From Agelaius tricolor (Eukaryota; Chordata; Aves; Passeriformes; Icteridae): a stretch of DNA of 64,000 bases. The notes under the pieces are model-generated. The model saw only the letters and a list, made by a program, of their open reading frames with translations, was not told the DNA's origin and ran no database searches. The stretch covers positions 7,331,501 to 7,395,500 of the forward strand of contig JALJCS010000024.1 of the NCBI GenBank assembly GCA_023055355.1, written 5' to 3'. Shown in pieces: positions 23,401 through 35,400 of the stretch (position 1 is its first letter; the number at the start of each line of letters is the position of its first letter). The translations under genes and the position numbers were made by a program.

Positions 23401-26400
23401 ACTTGGAACACGATCCTCGTAAATGCCAGTGCTCTGCTTACTCACAAGAACACGGAGAGTTGTGGTAGGATGAGATAGGTTGCACAATCTGCATACATGT
23501 GATTGTAATCACTCCAAGACACGTACCTACATGCCAGAAAGTGCAAGAAGTTTGCTGTGAGTCTTACATGTCTTAACAGTCTATTTTTTAAAGTATTTTT
23601 AGATTATATTTTAATTATTTTTAGTAGAGATTGGTGACTCTGTTCATCCAGGTAATATGCTCATCAAAGGGGAATGTATTAAAAAAGGGAATACTTGGGA
23701 TGAGAAAGCGATGTTGACTCAATGCTGAAACAAGTTTGGACAAACCTTTAGGACAGAGTCCTGTAGGCCCTCAGTGAATGTATTTTACATTAGCAGATTC
23801 CTCAGCGGGGCTGTTGTCTTTACAGAAGCTTTATTGTTACGCAGGACCTGCCTAAACACCATTTTGAAAGCTGCCTGTTCCTTTTGATGAGAAGATACAG
23901 AACCAGTACTGAGGGCGGGGAATGTGCTGGGGAGGGAGGAGAATGCGAGAGGTGTTGATAGGGCAGCAGGCAGAAAAGCCTCATTTTTTCACTGGACTCT
24001 GGAAGAAGTAAATATGTGTTCAGAAAGAGCGTAACAATAAAGTTGAAGGGGCTGTTTCTTAACCATGAGATATTAAACCATTTATACATGGAGAAAACTT
24101 TTACTGATAGTCAAGTGTCTGTAAGTATAAAGTTTTGTTTGTCTAAAGCAAGCAGAAAACAGGAATGTGGTTTAATGAGTAGCCTTCCTAGCTAAGAAAT
24201 CTTGCAGTGAAATATGATAAATTATGCTTCTCAGGATTCAATGAGGTTTTAAAGAGACAAAGTTCGTAAGTATAAGTATTTAAGTTGACTTTCTATATAA
24301 GCTGTTATAAAATTAAGAATACACCATTTTTCTAGCCATGTTTAAAATTCTTTTGCAGCACTGTATTGTTTTAAAGTGAGTGTAGTAGATAAACCGATAT
24401 TTCTTTAAGTTTTTTTATAAACCTTTAACTTGATTTTTATTATACTTGCACGTGTTTCCGTAAAGCAAAAATGTCTTTACAGATATGTTACCTTGTAATT
24501 CTTACAGTGCTTTTTTAAAACTTGTGCAGCTAAAGGGATTTTTCTTCTTCCATCTGGAATTTTATCCAATAAAACAGAATCCAGATGGTGTGAGTTATTA
24601 GAATAACTGAAAATAAATGAAAAGTATTTGTAGAATACAAAATTTCTGAAGTGTAGAGACTTAGATTAGTTTTGGCTTGTTGTTGCTCAGAAAAACTTAT
24701 TTTGCAAGTAAGCATACTAGCTGTGTTATCTAATTTTGACATTGTAGTCTTATTTTTTCTGTCTGTATATATCAGTATAAAATTGTCTTAAATGCTAAAT
24801 TATGGCAGCAAAATTTTCCCATTTTAAAATCAGGAGGGAAATAAATAGTTGCAAACCATGGATAAGATATTATATGCATTATTTACTTAAAATATTGTAA
24901 TTTTTATTCTAACTTTTACATTGATTTCCTCAAAATCTATTAATTTTTAGGGACTACATCAGTAGTAGGAAATTCAGAAGTGACTAAATGTGTTTCAGTG
25001 ATCTGTCACTTAATCATATCCTCTTTAAAATGCAGTTTACATTTAGTTTACTGTTGGACTGCAAGTTACCTTCCATTTGGATGTGCAAGTTACACTGTTT
25101 CTGCATGTTTTTATTATTGGAGAGAATTCAGTTGTCTTAAAATGTTGATCAACAGAAGGGGAAAATAAAACCAGGAATTGTTCACAAACATTTTTGCAAA
25201 AAGTATATTTTTTCAGTTTTCATTTAGCAGTCCTGGAGAATTATTTTTCAAACTTTATAATATGGCTCATAGAATTAGATTTTTTTTTTTGTTTTAGAGT
25301 GAATTTCTGGATGGCAAACCTTGAACTTAGTACTTGAGAATGTGCACAGCAGTGTGAGCAGACAGCAGAGGGCACTGGAGCAGTGGTTTGCATCACTCCC
25401 TTTGCTTTGCAGGATTTACTGTGGGGGAAGTCTCAGTGTCTGACAAGGCAGCTTGTACTTCACTTATTTATACACCAGCAAGTTCCAGCTAGTTCAGCTT
25501 CAAAATATTTTTGTTAATATTGCATTGGAATAGGAAGGGCTCTTATTTCAAAGTTCATAGAGGGAATCCACAGTGTCGTAAATGAGAGAATCTTTCCTCT
25601 TCTCATCAGTAGCACATATGGGGTCTGTTTATTGTTGAGTAGCTGACAAATCATTGACAAAAATATATTTAGACAGATTACAGAAAATTTGGAGAATTAG
25701 GGGAAAAAGCATTTTATTTTATGGCAGAGTTTTCTTAATTTACGTGTAGGCTTTTTGATGCTTTGCTTTTTATTTCAGTAGCTGGGATCAGTGAGCTCAA
25801 TCATATTCTTAAAATGTGGCTGTCATGCAAGTAGTTGTTACTTTAATATGACATTAAAAAAATCCATGCTTGATGAGATTTAAGATTTTTGGTGTTGCAT
25901 TCTGCCAATGTCTCATTTAGTTTAGGACTCTGTGTGACAAGGAGCTGGTCCAGGGGATTGACACTTTCTGGTTGCCTGGTGGTTTTTGTGCCTGTTTTCT
26001 TCTTTTAGGAGTCAGGGATATAATAAATCCCATTAATCTTCTGACAAGTTAAAACTTATCCAGGCTCCCTGTCATTCAGTCTTTCTCTTCAGCTTTTTCT
26101 GCTCTGAAAACAAATGTACAAAAGCAAATATGAGCAGGAAGTGGAGGGGAGGGTAGGAGAGAAAAACAGATCAACCTTATCTGGGGTCACTCCCCCTTCC
26201 CACAGTTTAGCTCCTGAGCAGATGGATGTGGGTTTACAAATGTCGTCTTTGGTGGAGCTGAATAAGGCTTTTAAAGCTGTTGTACCATATTTTAACACTT
26301 CCCATTAATAGCTTTGCAAATCAGCACTCCTTCTGCTTTTGACCTTTGACCTCTGAGTTGCCTGCCCAATTTACAAATAAGCTATTCAAAAATCACAAGA

Positions 26401-29400
26401 TTTTATATCTGTAGCTGCTGAAATAAGCTGTGGAAATGTAGAGGGATATGAATTTTTTAAAGGGCTGTCGATGCCACATGACACTTCATAGCCATGATCA
26501 TTAAGTGCTGCTGCCTAATTGCTAGAGCTTATTTTTCAGTGTTGGTAGAGCTGCTGTGTGGAAAAAATGGGGAATTGTAATGCTTAGTTCAGTGAAACAA
26601 AATCAACAATTCTTCATGTCTGTTTAAAGGAAGGGATTATTAGGTTTACAGTGCTAAAATGTGTAAAACATTGCCCACCCACAGTGTTCCCAACAACATT
26701 CACTGCAGTGGCTCCAGTGAGCTGCTGGTCCTGCAGCTACATCCCACTGTTGCATATGGGGTCAGTTTTCTCTTATTCCTTCTTATGGGTAACATTCTCT
26801 CCTGTTAAAATTGTTCAAGTACTTTTGGTCTTTCCAGGTGATTCCTAGAGGATTTAGGTTGGGTGTCAAATCCAGGTGCTATTGATAAAAGTCCTATTTT
26901 GTGTTACCCCAAAGGGGTTTTCACAGGAAAGTTCTTCAAGCATTTCTGATTGTGATTATTGTACACCTGATTATTTGTAATATTGGTGCTATCTAATTAA
27001 AGTACTGACAATGAAAATATATTTTGCATCCCACTTGGTTTAGTGTCAAACAAAATGCAGTATTTAAACAGCTCTGGCATTTTTTTCTTTATGAAATTGC
27101 ACATTTTGAATACCTGTCGACACACAGTAAAACTATTCTGTGCAAGTACCATAGGACACTTGCTTCTGAAATCCTAGAATAATGGAGGGTGTAATTTGTA
27201 GCTTTTAAAAGACATTTCTTCCTGTCTACCCACCCATTTGTTTCCATTGCATTTGTCATGGTATTAAATGCTTGTAGGAGCATTCCAAACTGCAGTGGTG
27301 TGCCTATTCAAACAAGTAATCAATCAAAAAAAGTAACTTTCTATCACAGCAATTGGCTTATGTCTCTAAAATTCTAGTTAGAATAGGCTTCATCTGCAAG
27401 GGAATTAAATTTCTTCCCCGATCACTCTAAATTAAATTGAGAAGATTAAGTTTTTCTGTTAACCAAGTCTCTCCATCCTAAGTGCAAAATGAAAAGATGT
27501 GCAGGCTTTTACATATTGGATGTAGCAAGTCAGTCTCACCATGAAATATTGAGTAAAGGCTCTTTTTTCTCATTTTCTCTCTTTGTAAGTTCCAAGTAGC
27601 ATTTGCCTTTTTCACAGGGTGGTTTCTGTATTAGGGGCTCAACCTAGGAACTGCATGGCTGTGGGGGGTTCCACATGCTGTACAGAACAAGGGAGAAAGT
27701 TCCTCTTTCCTAAATGCACGTCCACCTAGGGCTTAAGGACATCCCACTGGCATAAAAATGCCCAATAATCACTCCCAGATTGCCATTCTGGGGTTTATTT
27801 TTAGCAGAAAATTGTGTTCTGATTGCTTTAAAAATAACAGCAGTGAATGATTTAGGTACTGTCAGTGTTGTGGACAGCAGCAAACTTCCTGAAATGCTGT
27901 ACTTTCCATATAGAGTCTCTTGAAGACACCGCTGTCACAGGCAAGTGAATTGCACTTCCCTCTTTCATTACAAGGAGCCTCTTTTGCTCTCTGTTCCTCA
28001 GGCTCTGTGCACAGAACTCTCCTGACATCAGCTGAGCACAGGTTCAGGTCCTGAGGGAGGAAGGGCAGAATAGAAGTTGGTTTCTGCAAGAGGAATTTTG
28101 TCTTTAGTGACAAGAGGCTACTCCTAGGTTTAATGAAATGTACCAAGTCTCCCTGTATTGCAGATTTTTATGTGCAGTTTACAGTGTTAACCACTGAAAA
28201 GTTAAGCAGAATGGACTATTTGAGGTCCTATTTTGTTCTGGCTTGCATTATGTAAACCTCTGAAAATAGTGATTTACTATGTAAATGTTTCTCTAGCTAA
28301 TGTTAGGGTGATTAACTAGTGTTTTTTTGGAAACTGTCTTGGAAATCTGTTTTATTGAATACAGGACTACCATAGGGTTCAGCGTCGTTTTATATTCCTG
28401 ATTTGTTATAGGAAACGTTCTCAAATACAACCAGCATGATTTATATAAAATGATCGAGCTTTTCTGGTGAGAGATAATTGAGATCTAATCTGAATCCCTG
28501 ACGAACCACAGCTTCCTGCATTGGCCTGTTGCTATTGGTAACATAAAGGGAGTAAAATAGAACTTCATACGAAATGCCTTTAAACTTTACTGGCATGTAC
28601 AGGCATGGAACAGCGTTGAATTTTTGAGTTTAATCTTTGAGAAGCCGACGTGTTAAGGAAATGCTTTTTCCATATTAAGTGAAGATGAATTTAGGAAGAG
28701 TGCTGCTAGGAAAAATAACTGCTGTTTCTTACGAGGAGCGGGTAAGTGATATGAATTATATTTAGCTAAAGCAAGGCATTGTTGTAGTGAGAAATTAGAA
28801 TAGGCTATTGTTATTGGCAAGAAATTAGAGAAGAATGAGATCAGCTTCAGAATGCTTTTTGCTTAGCCTTTAAGCTTTTTTACTTTAAAGTATTTGAGTT
28901 AAAATTCCTTTGTAAATGCAAACATTGGGTTTTATTCTCAGAGAAAAGTAATACTATTATACCAACTAACACTGAGATTTTGATATGTATTTATGAACTA
29001 TGCACAACATGTATAGAGCTAAAAACCCAGTATGTTTATAATGTGTGCCTATTATTTAATTATGTGCAATATATTTTGTATATGCTTTCTGTACCATTAT
29101 ATCAATATTGTATCTCTAGGTAAGACTGTATATATTTTGTATATATCTTTATAAAAATAATTTTAGGGATCAATTTGGCACTTAAGGTGCTGTGTTTATA
29201 TGTGATAAGATTGGTTTTGTTTGGGGTAAAAAGTTGAACATTTATTTCTTAAGGAATTCCAAATGTCACATCATTTATTCTTTATATGTTGTTTTTATAG
29301 ATTCAAATATTTGACAAAATTATATGGAATGTATTCAGTAAAGTTATTGTACAGTAGTTGTACAGTATGTTTTTCCTTCAGAACTCTTACATATAGAATG

Positions 29401-32400
29401 CTTTTGTGTTAACCGTTACAAATGCAATTTGGTGGTAGAGAATTGAAAAGTAAAATTGTGTAATAGTCCTCCTTTAAGTGGCATTCTGAAGGGGCACTCT
29501 TCTCAAAGAATTATAAATTATTACATTAATTGCAATAATATTTTGAAATGGGGATTAAAAGCCTGTAATGTTATGCTACTTTTTAGGTGAGAAGTACATT
29601 TGGGATTATTTATTTGAAAGAAAAACTAGCAATAGTTGATGAGTAATGTGGCTTTATTTTTTATTTAAAATGTTAGAATTGTATATACCATATTTTGAGG
29701 CATGATCTCCCTCCCCATCCAGAGTCCACTGAAGTTCATGGCATGAACTATGTTGATGCTGTAATATATTTGAAAATACATATATATCATGTAAATCCTG
29801 GAGTGATGTGACTGAAGACCTGGGGATCTGCTTACAATTCATTCCTTGGCAAAAGGAGAAGTTGCTTCAGGTGATTTAAGAAGTAGTTTGAACAAAGCTA
29901 GATGCAAGCAGATGGTCAGCTGAGTGATAGGCTTTCCCTGAGATAAGTGACAGAATGTTTGAAAGTTGGCTCTTTGTATTCAGCCTGTAAATCTTCAGAT
30001 CCCAGCAGATTTCCTAGCATTATCCTCTATTCTGAAATCGTATGAGAAAATTAGTTTAGAAGGTTGGTGGAGCTAGGTGTGCTATTCTAACCTGAAAGGC
30101 TTATTTCAGGGACTTTATAAAATAGTGTGTGAAGTGATGTTGTACTGGGTAAGTAACAGATTCTGGCAGCACTCAGAGAATTCTTTGGATGCAGCAAGAA
30201 GTCGATGCTTGTATTGCAAGAAAGTGTGCTTTGGAAAGGAGACAGAAAGCTCATTCTGAATCCCTTTTATTCCAAATCTTTCTGGATGCCCAGGAAAAGA
30301 ATAGATGTTTCTGTTTAGTCTGTGATTCTGTCACTGTTAGAATAGGAGAGAGAAATCCATCTTCACTCTCCTTACAGATTTCACCCTGTGTGTCTCAGGA
30401 GGAGTGGGAAACAGAGATGTTTCTTGGCTCAGGAAGGCATTCACCCCCACTGTAATGGCACTGATGATTTCATGTTGCTCCATTTTATTGCTAAGGCCTG
30501 GCATTTCCCAGTATGTGTCACCCCTCAGTATCCCCCTCTTTCCCTTTGTTCTACTCCAGTATTTGAGCATGACTTCGACTTGAGTGACAAACCTTGAGGT
30601 GGAGAAAAAGGAAATTTTTGTATTGTGTTACCTGGGTAGTTGTTCACATGGATTTATTTGCTCAATATAATCTCTGGGCTATAGGTGGGGTATTTTTTGG
30701 TTTCTGCAGGATGTTGTCATGGCCGAAATGGACAGTACCAAGTCACTTCTCTGGGACCTGATCCATGTAAAATGGAACATGTAAGATGGAACTAAGTGGA
30801 TAAGAGTTTCTGTCACCTAAAGATGTCAGCAGACAAGCTTCATGCAGAGGTGCACACATCTAGCAGGCCATGAAAGCTAAAAGATACAGGAACAGAGCCT
30901 GTTCCAACCTTATGAACTTCCAGCCTTATGAGTTATTCTCCTCTATGCCCTCTCTCCCTTTGTACCTTGTTGTTGGTGCAGGGTACTATGTTGTCTACTT
31001 CTGTTCTGGGAAAAAAATTAAGTACTCACAAACTCCCTGATAATTACTGTAAGCTTAAACTATTTTAGATTTGTTGCTAGCAGATCCTGAACACAACATC
31101 AAAAGCTCACAGGCCCTTCTGGTTTTTCCACCTAGCAAAGAGAGATGATGCAAAGGGAAAGGTAACGTGTTTTCTCTTATTCAGAACTTTATGCTATCAA
31201 ATACATGCTGCAGCATTTGCCAGTTTAGAGAGACCTAGAGCATCTTTTATGCTGAATGGTAACTGGGAAGCCACTCTTCAGCTTGCTGGCCCTGCCACTG
31301 AGCTTCCCTCTCAAATCCTGCCATGAAGTCCCTGGAGCGGAGTTGCATCCCCCAACTTTGTGGGGTGTGTGAGTGTCTGTGTAACCCAGCTGTTAATCCA
31401 GGTAGATGAGCAAGCAGAGTTCCCATGCAGGGATATACTGGAAGGCATTTTAGCTTTCCTAAATTAGATTTTGTTAAATTTTGATAATTTGTTGCCATCA
31501 GATTCCTGGCATATACCATGGGCTTCTTCCTAAACCAATTTGGTAACTGGGGTAATTGGAAGAACCAATTTCAGTTCTTATCTGGTTGTGAAAGATTTGA
31601 TGGTTTCATACAATTAGATTTTATCTCTGGATGATAGCTCATAGGTACATTCACAACATATATGTTCTGGCATTTGGAATTAGATACTTAAATATTTTTT
31701 AAAAAATCCTCACATTAGCCCTAACTGGCACAGAGTCATGCCCTGTCCTTCCCCCTCTTTCAGAAATGGCTGCTTACAGGAGCTTTTCAATTTATAGCTT
31801 TCTGATACGTATGTTTTTCAATAGGTGGTTCTTAACATGTGTGCAGTGTTAAATTTCATCAAATAATCAAACTTTTTATGTGTAGCACATCAAATTTTGT
31901 CCTAAAGAGCCTCCAGTGGTGGGAAACGTGAGTGCTGAAGAATGAAAAAAAGCCCCCAACATAAACTGTATTTTTAAAATGAGATCATCATAGTATTTAA
32001 AAAAATCTGGTCTTGCAACTTATACCTTTCAAAGACAAATCTAGACAAGTTTCAGCTGAACAGTTTAGAAGAGAAACTTCTTTGTCTGAATGTGGACTGC
32101 ATGCAATTTCTGACAGGTTTAAACTGAGATTTCTGAGTACTCACAAACGCAGTTTGAACATATTACTGTGAATTCTTGCACAGTAATTACAAGCTTTAGT
32201 TTCTAGGCTTTATTGAATTAGGTGGATTTAGTTACACAGATGAATTGAAAGAAATGTTCTTAAGATATATTTTATTCTGTGATCTATAGAAATAAACGGA
32301 TAATGCTTGGAACACGATAGGTATCTTTAGTGACTCTGTACTGTAAAATATATTCCTCCTATAGGTGCTTTCCTAAAATGTTCTGACATAAAAATTACTA

Positions 32401-35400
32401 AGGCCCTGCTTGGAGAGATTTTAAGATGCTGATATATGTAATGTAACAAGGCATTTAAAATAAACAAGCAAAACCAACCTGTGGTCTGTCGAAAGTTCAC
32501 TGCATTAACTTATGCTAAATAGATTGAGATAAAACTCTCAGTGTCCACTAATGATTGAGCTTTTCTATGATATTGCACCATTTTGTCTTGAAAATTATGT
32601 TTTATAATTGTTAACTTCCCAGTTTTTGACAGAAGTATTATAAATATTCTTTCTGCTATCATGAAAATCCTAATAATTTTGCTTCATACCTTTCAAAACC
32701 ATGAAGAATTGTACTTGGTGTTTCAAGCTAGGTTAATGAAAGCTAACAAAGTATATGAACATTCCTAAAATATAGATATTTCGAAAGGACTTTGGGTTTT
32801 TTTTCTGTCTAATGTGTAAACTGATACTATTACTTTACTTTGAGTCATCATTTTCTTTGTTCTTTTAGAAATGACATTGAAGTTGTTTATTCATTAACTG
32901 TACTGTACAGTGATGTGCTAAGAAATTAGAAGCAATCACATTTATAAACCAGATTTCAGTAATGCAAATTAAATTTCCTAAATTACCAACATTAATTAAG
33001 TTATGGCTTCTGAATTTATAACATGATCACTAGGCTTATGTGCAAAATAGAAGTAGAAAAGATGTCCTAAGCCCCACTGAAGGATTGTAACCACAACCAT
33101 ATTTTTGATACCTGAAACAAAGCTATGAAAGGGAGATGCTTGGAGATACTTTTTGTTGTATTATTATTCTTCACAGATCCAGAGGCATTTATGTAGTTAT
33201 TTTTTCTTTTTTTTTTCCATTTTTTGTTTTTAAATTTTTTTCCATTTTTTCATTTTAAAAATCTTTTTCATGAGAGGTGTATTTGTGTTTATCTGAGCCA
33301 GCACCAGGGGAATGATGTCAATGGAGGTGAGTTTAGATTTTGAAAGTTGCAGAATAGCTCAGATCCTGTCCTGGGGATGGGGACGGTGAGGCCACACCGA
33401 GGCTTTGTAACAAATTCTTCAGAGAGTTTCAACAGCAGGGTGAGAGCCTGCAGTGAAAGAGAGAAAGAAAAGAGAAGATATTACTGAAGGTTTTTGTGGA
33501 TTTTGAAGAAGAGTGGGAGTGTTTGTTGCCAAGGCTGAAAAATGCAAACTATGGAGAGGTAGCTGTTAGCTTGAATTGTGTTTATGTTTGCGCTTTTCTT
33601 CTTGTGTGTGTTGCTGACCTTGAAGAAGTTTTAGATACTGTAGGGTATTCTTTCCTGCTTTTTAATGAGCAGTACAAATGAAGAGAGTATTTTTTAAATA
33701 TTTAGAAGGTTTTCTAAAGGTTCAAGGACGCTTTCAATGACCAAGAAAAGATTGGCCAAACTAAAATAAAAATACTTTCTATTAGTCATTAAAAAAATCA
33801 ATGCAAATTTAAATCTTACAAATCATTTGTCCAGACTTCACTCAGCTGAGTGTCAAGGTTCAAGCATTGGAGTACCTAATTGGGAAATGGTCAGTACTTG
33901 GATTTAATGAGGTATCAGATGCCTTGAGGTCATTTATGATCAAAGTTGGGAAGTTTAGGGTAGATAAGCCCATAAACTTCAGCATTTCACTAGAATACGA
34001 ATTGTCCTTGAAAATCTGATGTACAATATAGGTAGAGGTGGTGAGGAGTTCTTATTGCAAGTCAAGTTCTAGCTTATTGCAAGCACTCTGAACATCCTTT
34101 TGGTTCTGTGACAGGCAGAAGTGACTGGCAGGGAAAGTTTTCAGAGTCACCTCGCTGACAAAACACTGAATTTTCATTTTAATGCTACATAGCCCCAAAT
34201 TAAAAATTTAATTCATATTGTTTTCCAGTCTTTGCAGGTCAGTTTTAGGTATCTTCCTTGTCACAAGTACCAACTGATTGTCTCTGCCCCTCTAAGAAGG
34301 ACTTCTGGGAGCAGTGTAGTTACCACAGCAGGAAATGCTTCTTCCAGTAAATATTGGTGGGATCAGATCCCAGGACAGTAGTGATTGAAAGGGCTGAATT
34401 TCATGCTGGGGAGAAAACAACTGTGAGAAATAACAGCTGGCTTCTTTAGATTTTCCTCTCTAATATTATCACTTATTAATAAGATTACAAAAGCAGCCAA
34501 CACTGCAAATGCAAGATGAATCTCAAAGATTTCTGATACTTGCCATGAAACTTCAGTAACACTTCTCTTCTTTTCTTTTTTATTGCAGTCAGCAACTGTT
34601 TCTGATGGAGGTAAGCTGAAGCTTGTTTTTACTTTTATAATGAAAAATAATCAATTTTCCACATTAAGCAACATAATATGTGGTAAATTATTTGATATAT
34701 TACAAGATGTAAGTCCAAGGTGGTGCAGAACTCTGTGGCTGCTTTGGGAACTCTGCCAGAGAAAATATTGCAGGCTTGTGTTCACATACTTTCACTGGTT
34801 TATTTGCATAATATTTTTTTTGTACATTTATATATGCACATTTTTATTATAACTAGGCTTCTTCATTCACTATAATAGAGGCAGAGCTGGTAGACTTCTG
34901 TGTAATTGGATGGTAGATAAAATCTCATTTTCTGTTTTATTGTCCTTTACATACCTTGTTTGCTTTAAAGAGATGCTCTGGCTTCTAAGTTGTAAGCTGT
35001 GTTGGTACATTTGCTGAGGTTGAACTTTGTTAAGTGTGGTCCTTTTTGAGAAGGGGGTAAGTAATTTGATATTTGTAAATTCCCAGCATGGAGCTTTTGC
35101 ATTTCTGGAATACTTCTAAGTAAACTCCTCTTTATTGCACATAAGCGGGTTTATTTTGATTTTAACATGCCTTTAATGTTTTGAAGGATGTCCACTCTTT
35201 GTTAAACATTAGAAAATGATTTCTCTGAAGCTTTGAAGTTAATTGAAACAGTTTAAAAAGGCTTCCTTAATGGAATAAAGGAATTTGTATAGTGGAGGGT
35301 ATAAAGGAGATGGATTTTCTCCTTGTCTTCTCTGTCAGGAGTTGGTTCACTTGATCCTGCAGAAAAACTCATGTATTTTTGTGTTTACTGTTCTTTGACA

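Larger units (their letters stand above)
14438..34588 (+). other. RGS12: 20.2-kb RGS12 intron with internal promoter
   Basis: This is the largest intron fully inside the window. It holds an inverted repeat of nuclear receptor half-sites (16132-16148), a solo LTR (20621-20993), an ancient LINE fragment (21735-22512), a CTG run (22722-22742), a CTCF-like site (25362-25376), a DR1 site in a possible enhancer (26150-26540) and an alternative first exon with its promoter (about 28442-28741). The remainder is AT-rich and shows no gene. Open frames of 60-120 codons here have no splice signals or recognisable protein sequence. Confidence 0.85.
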
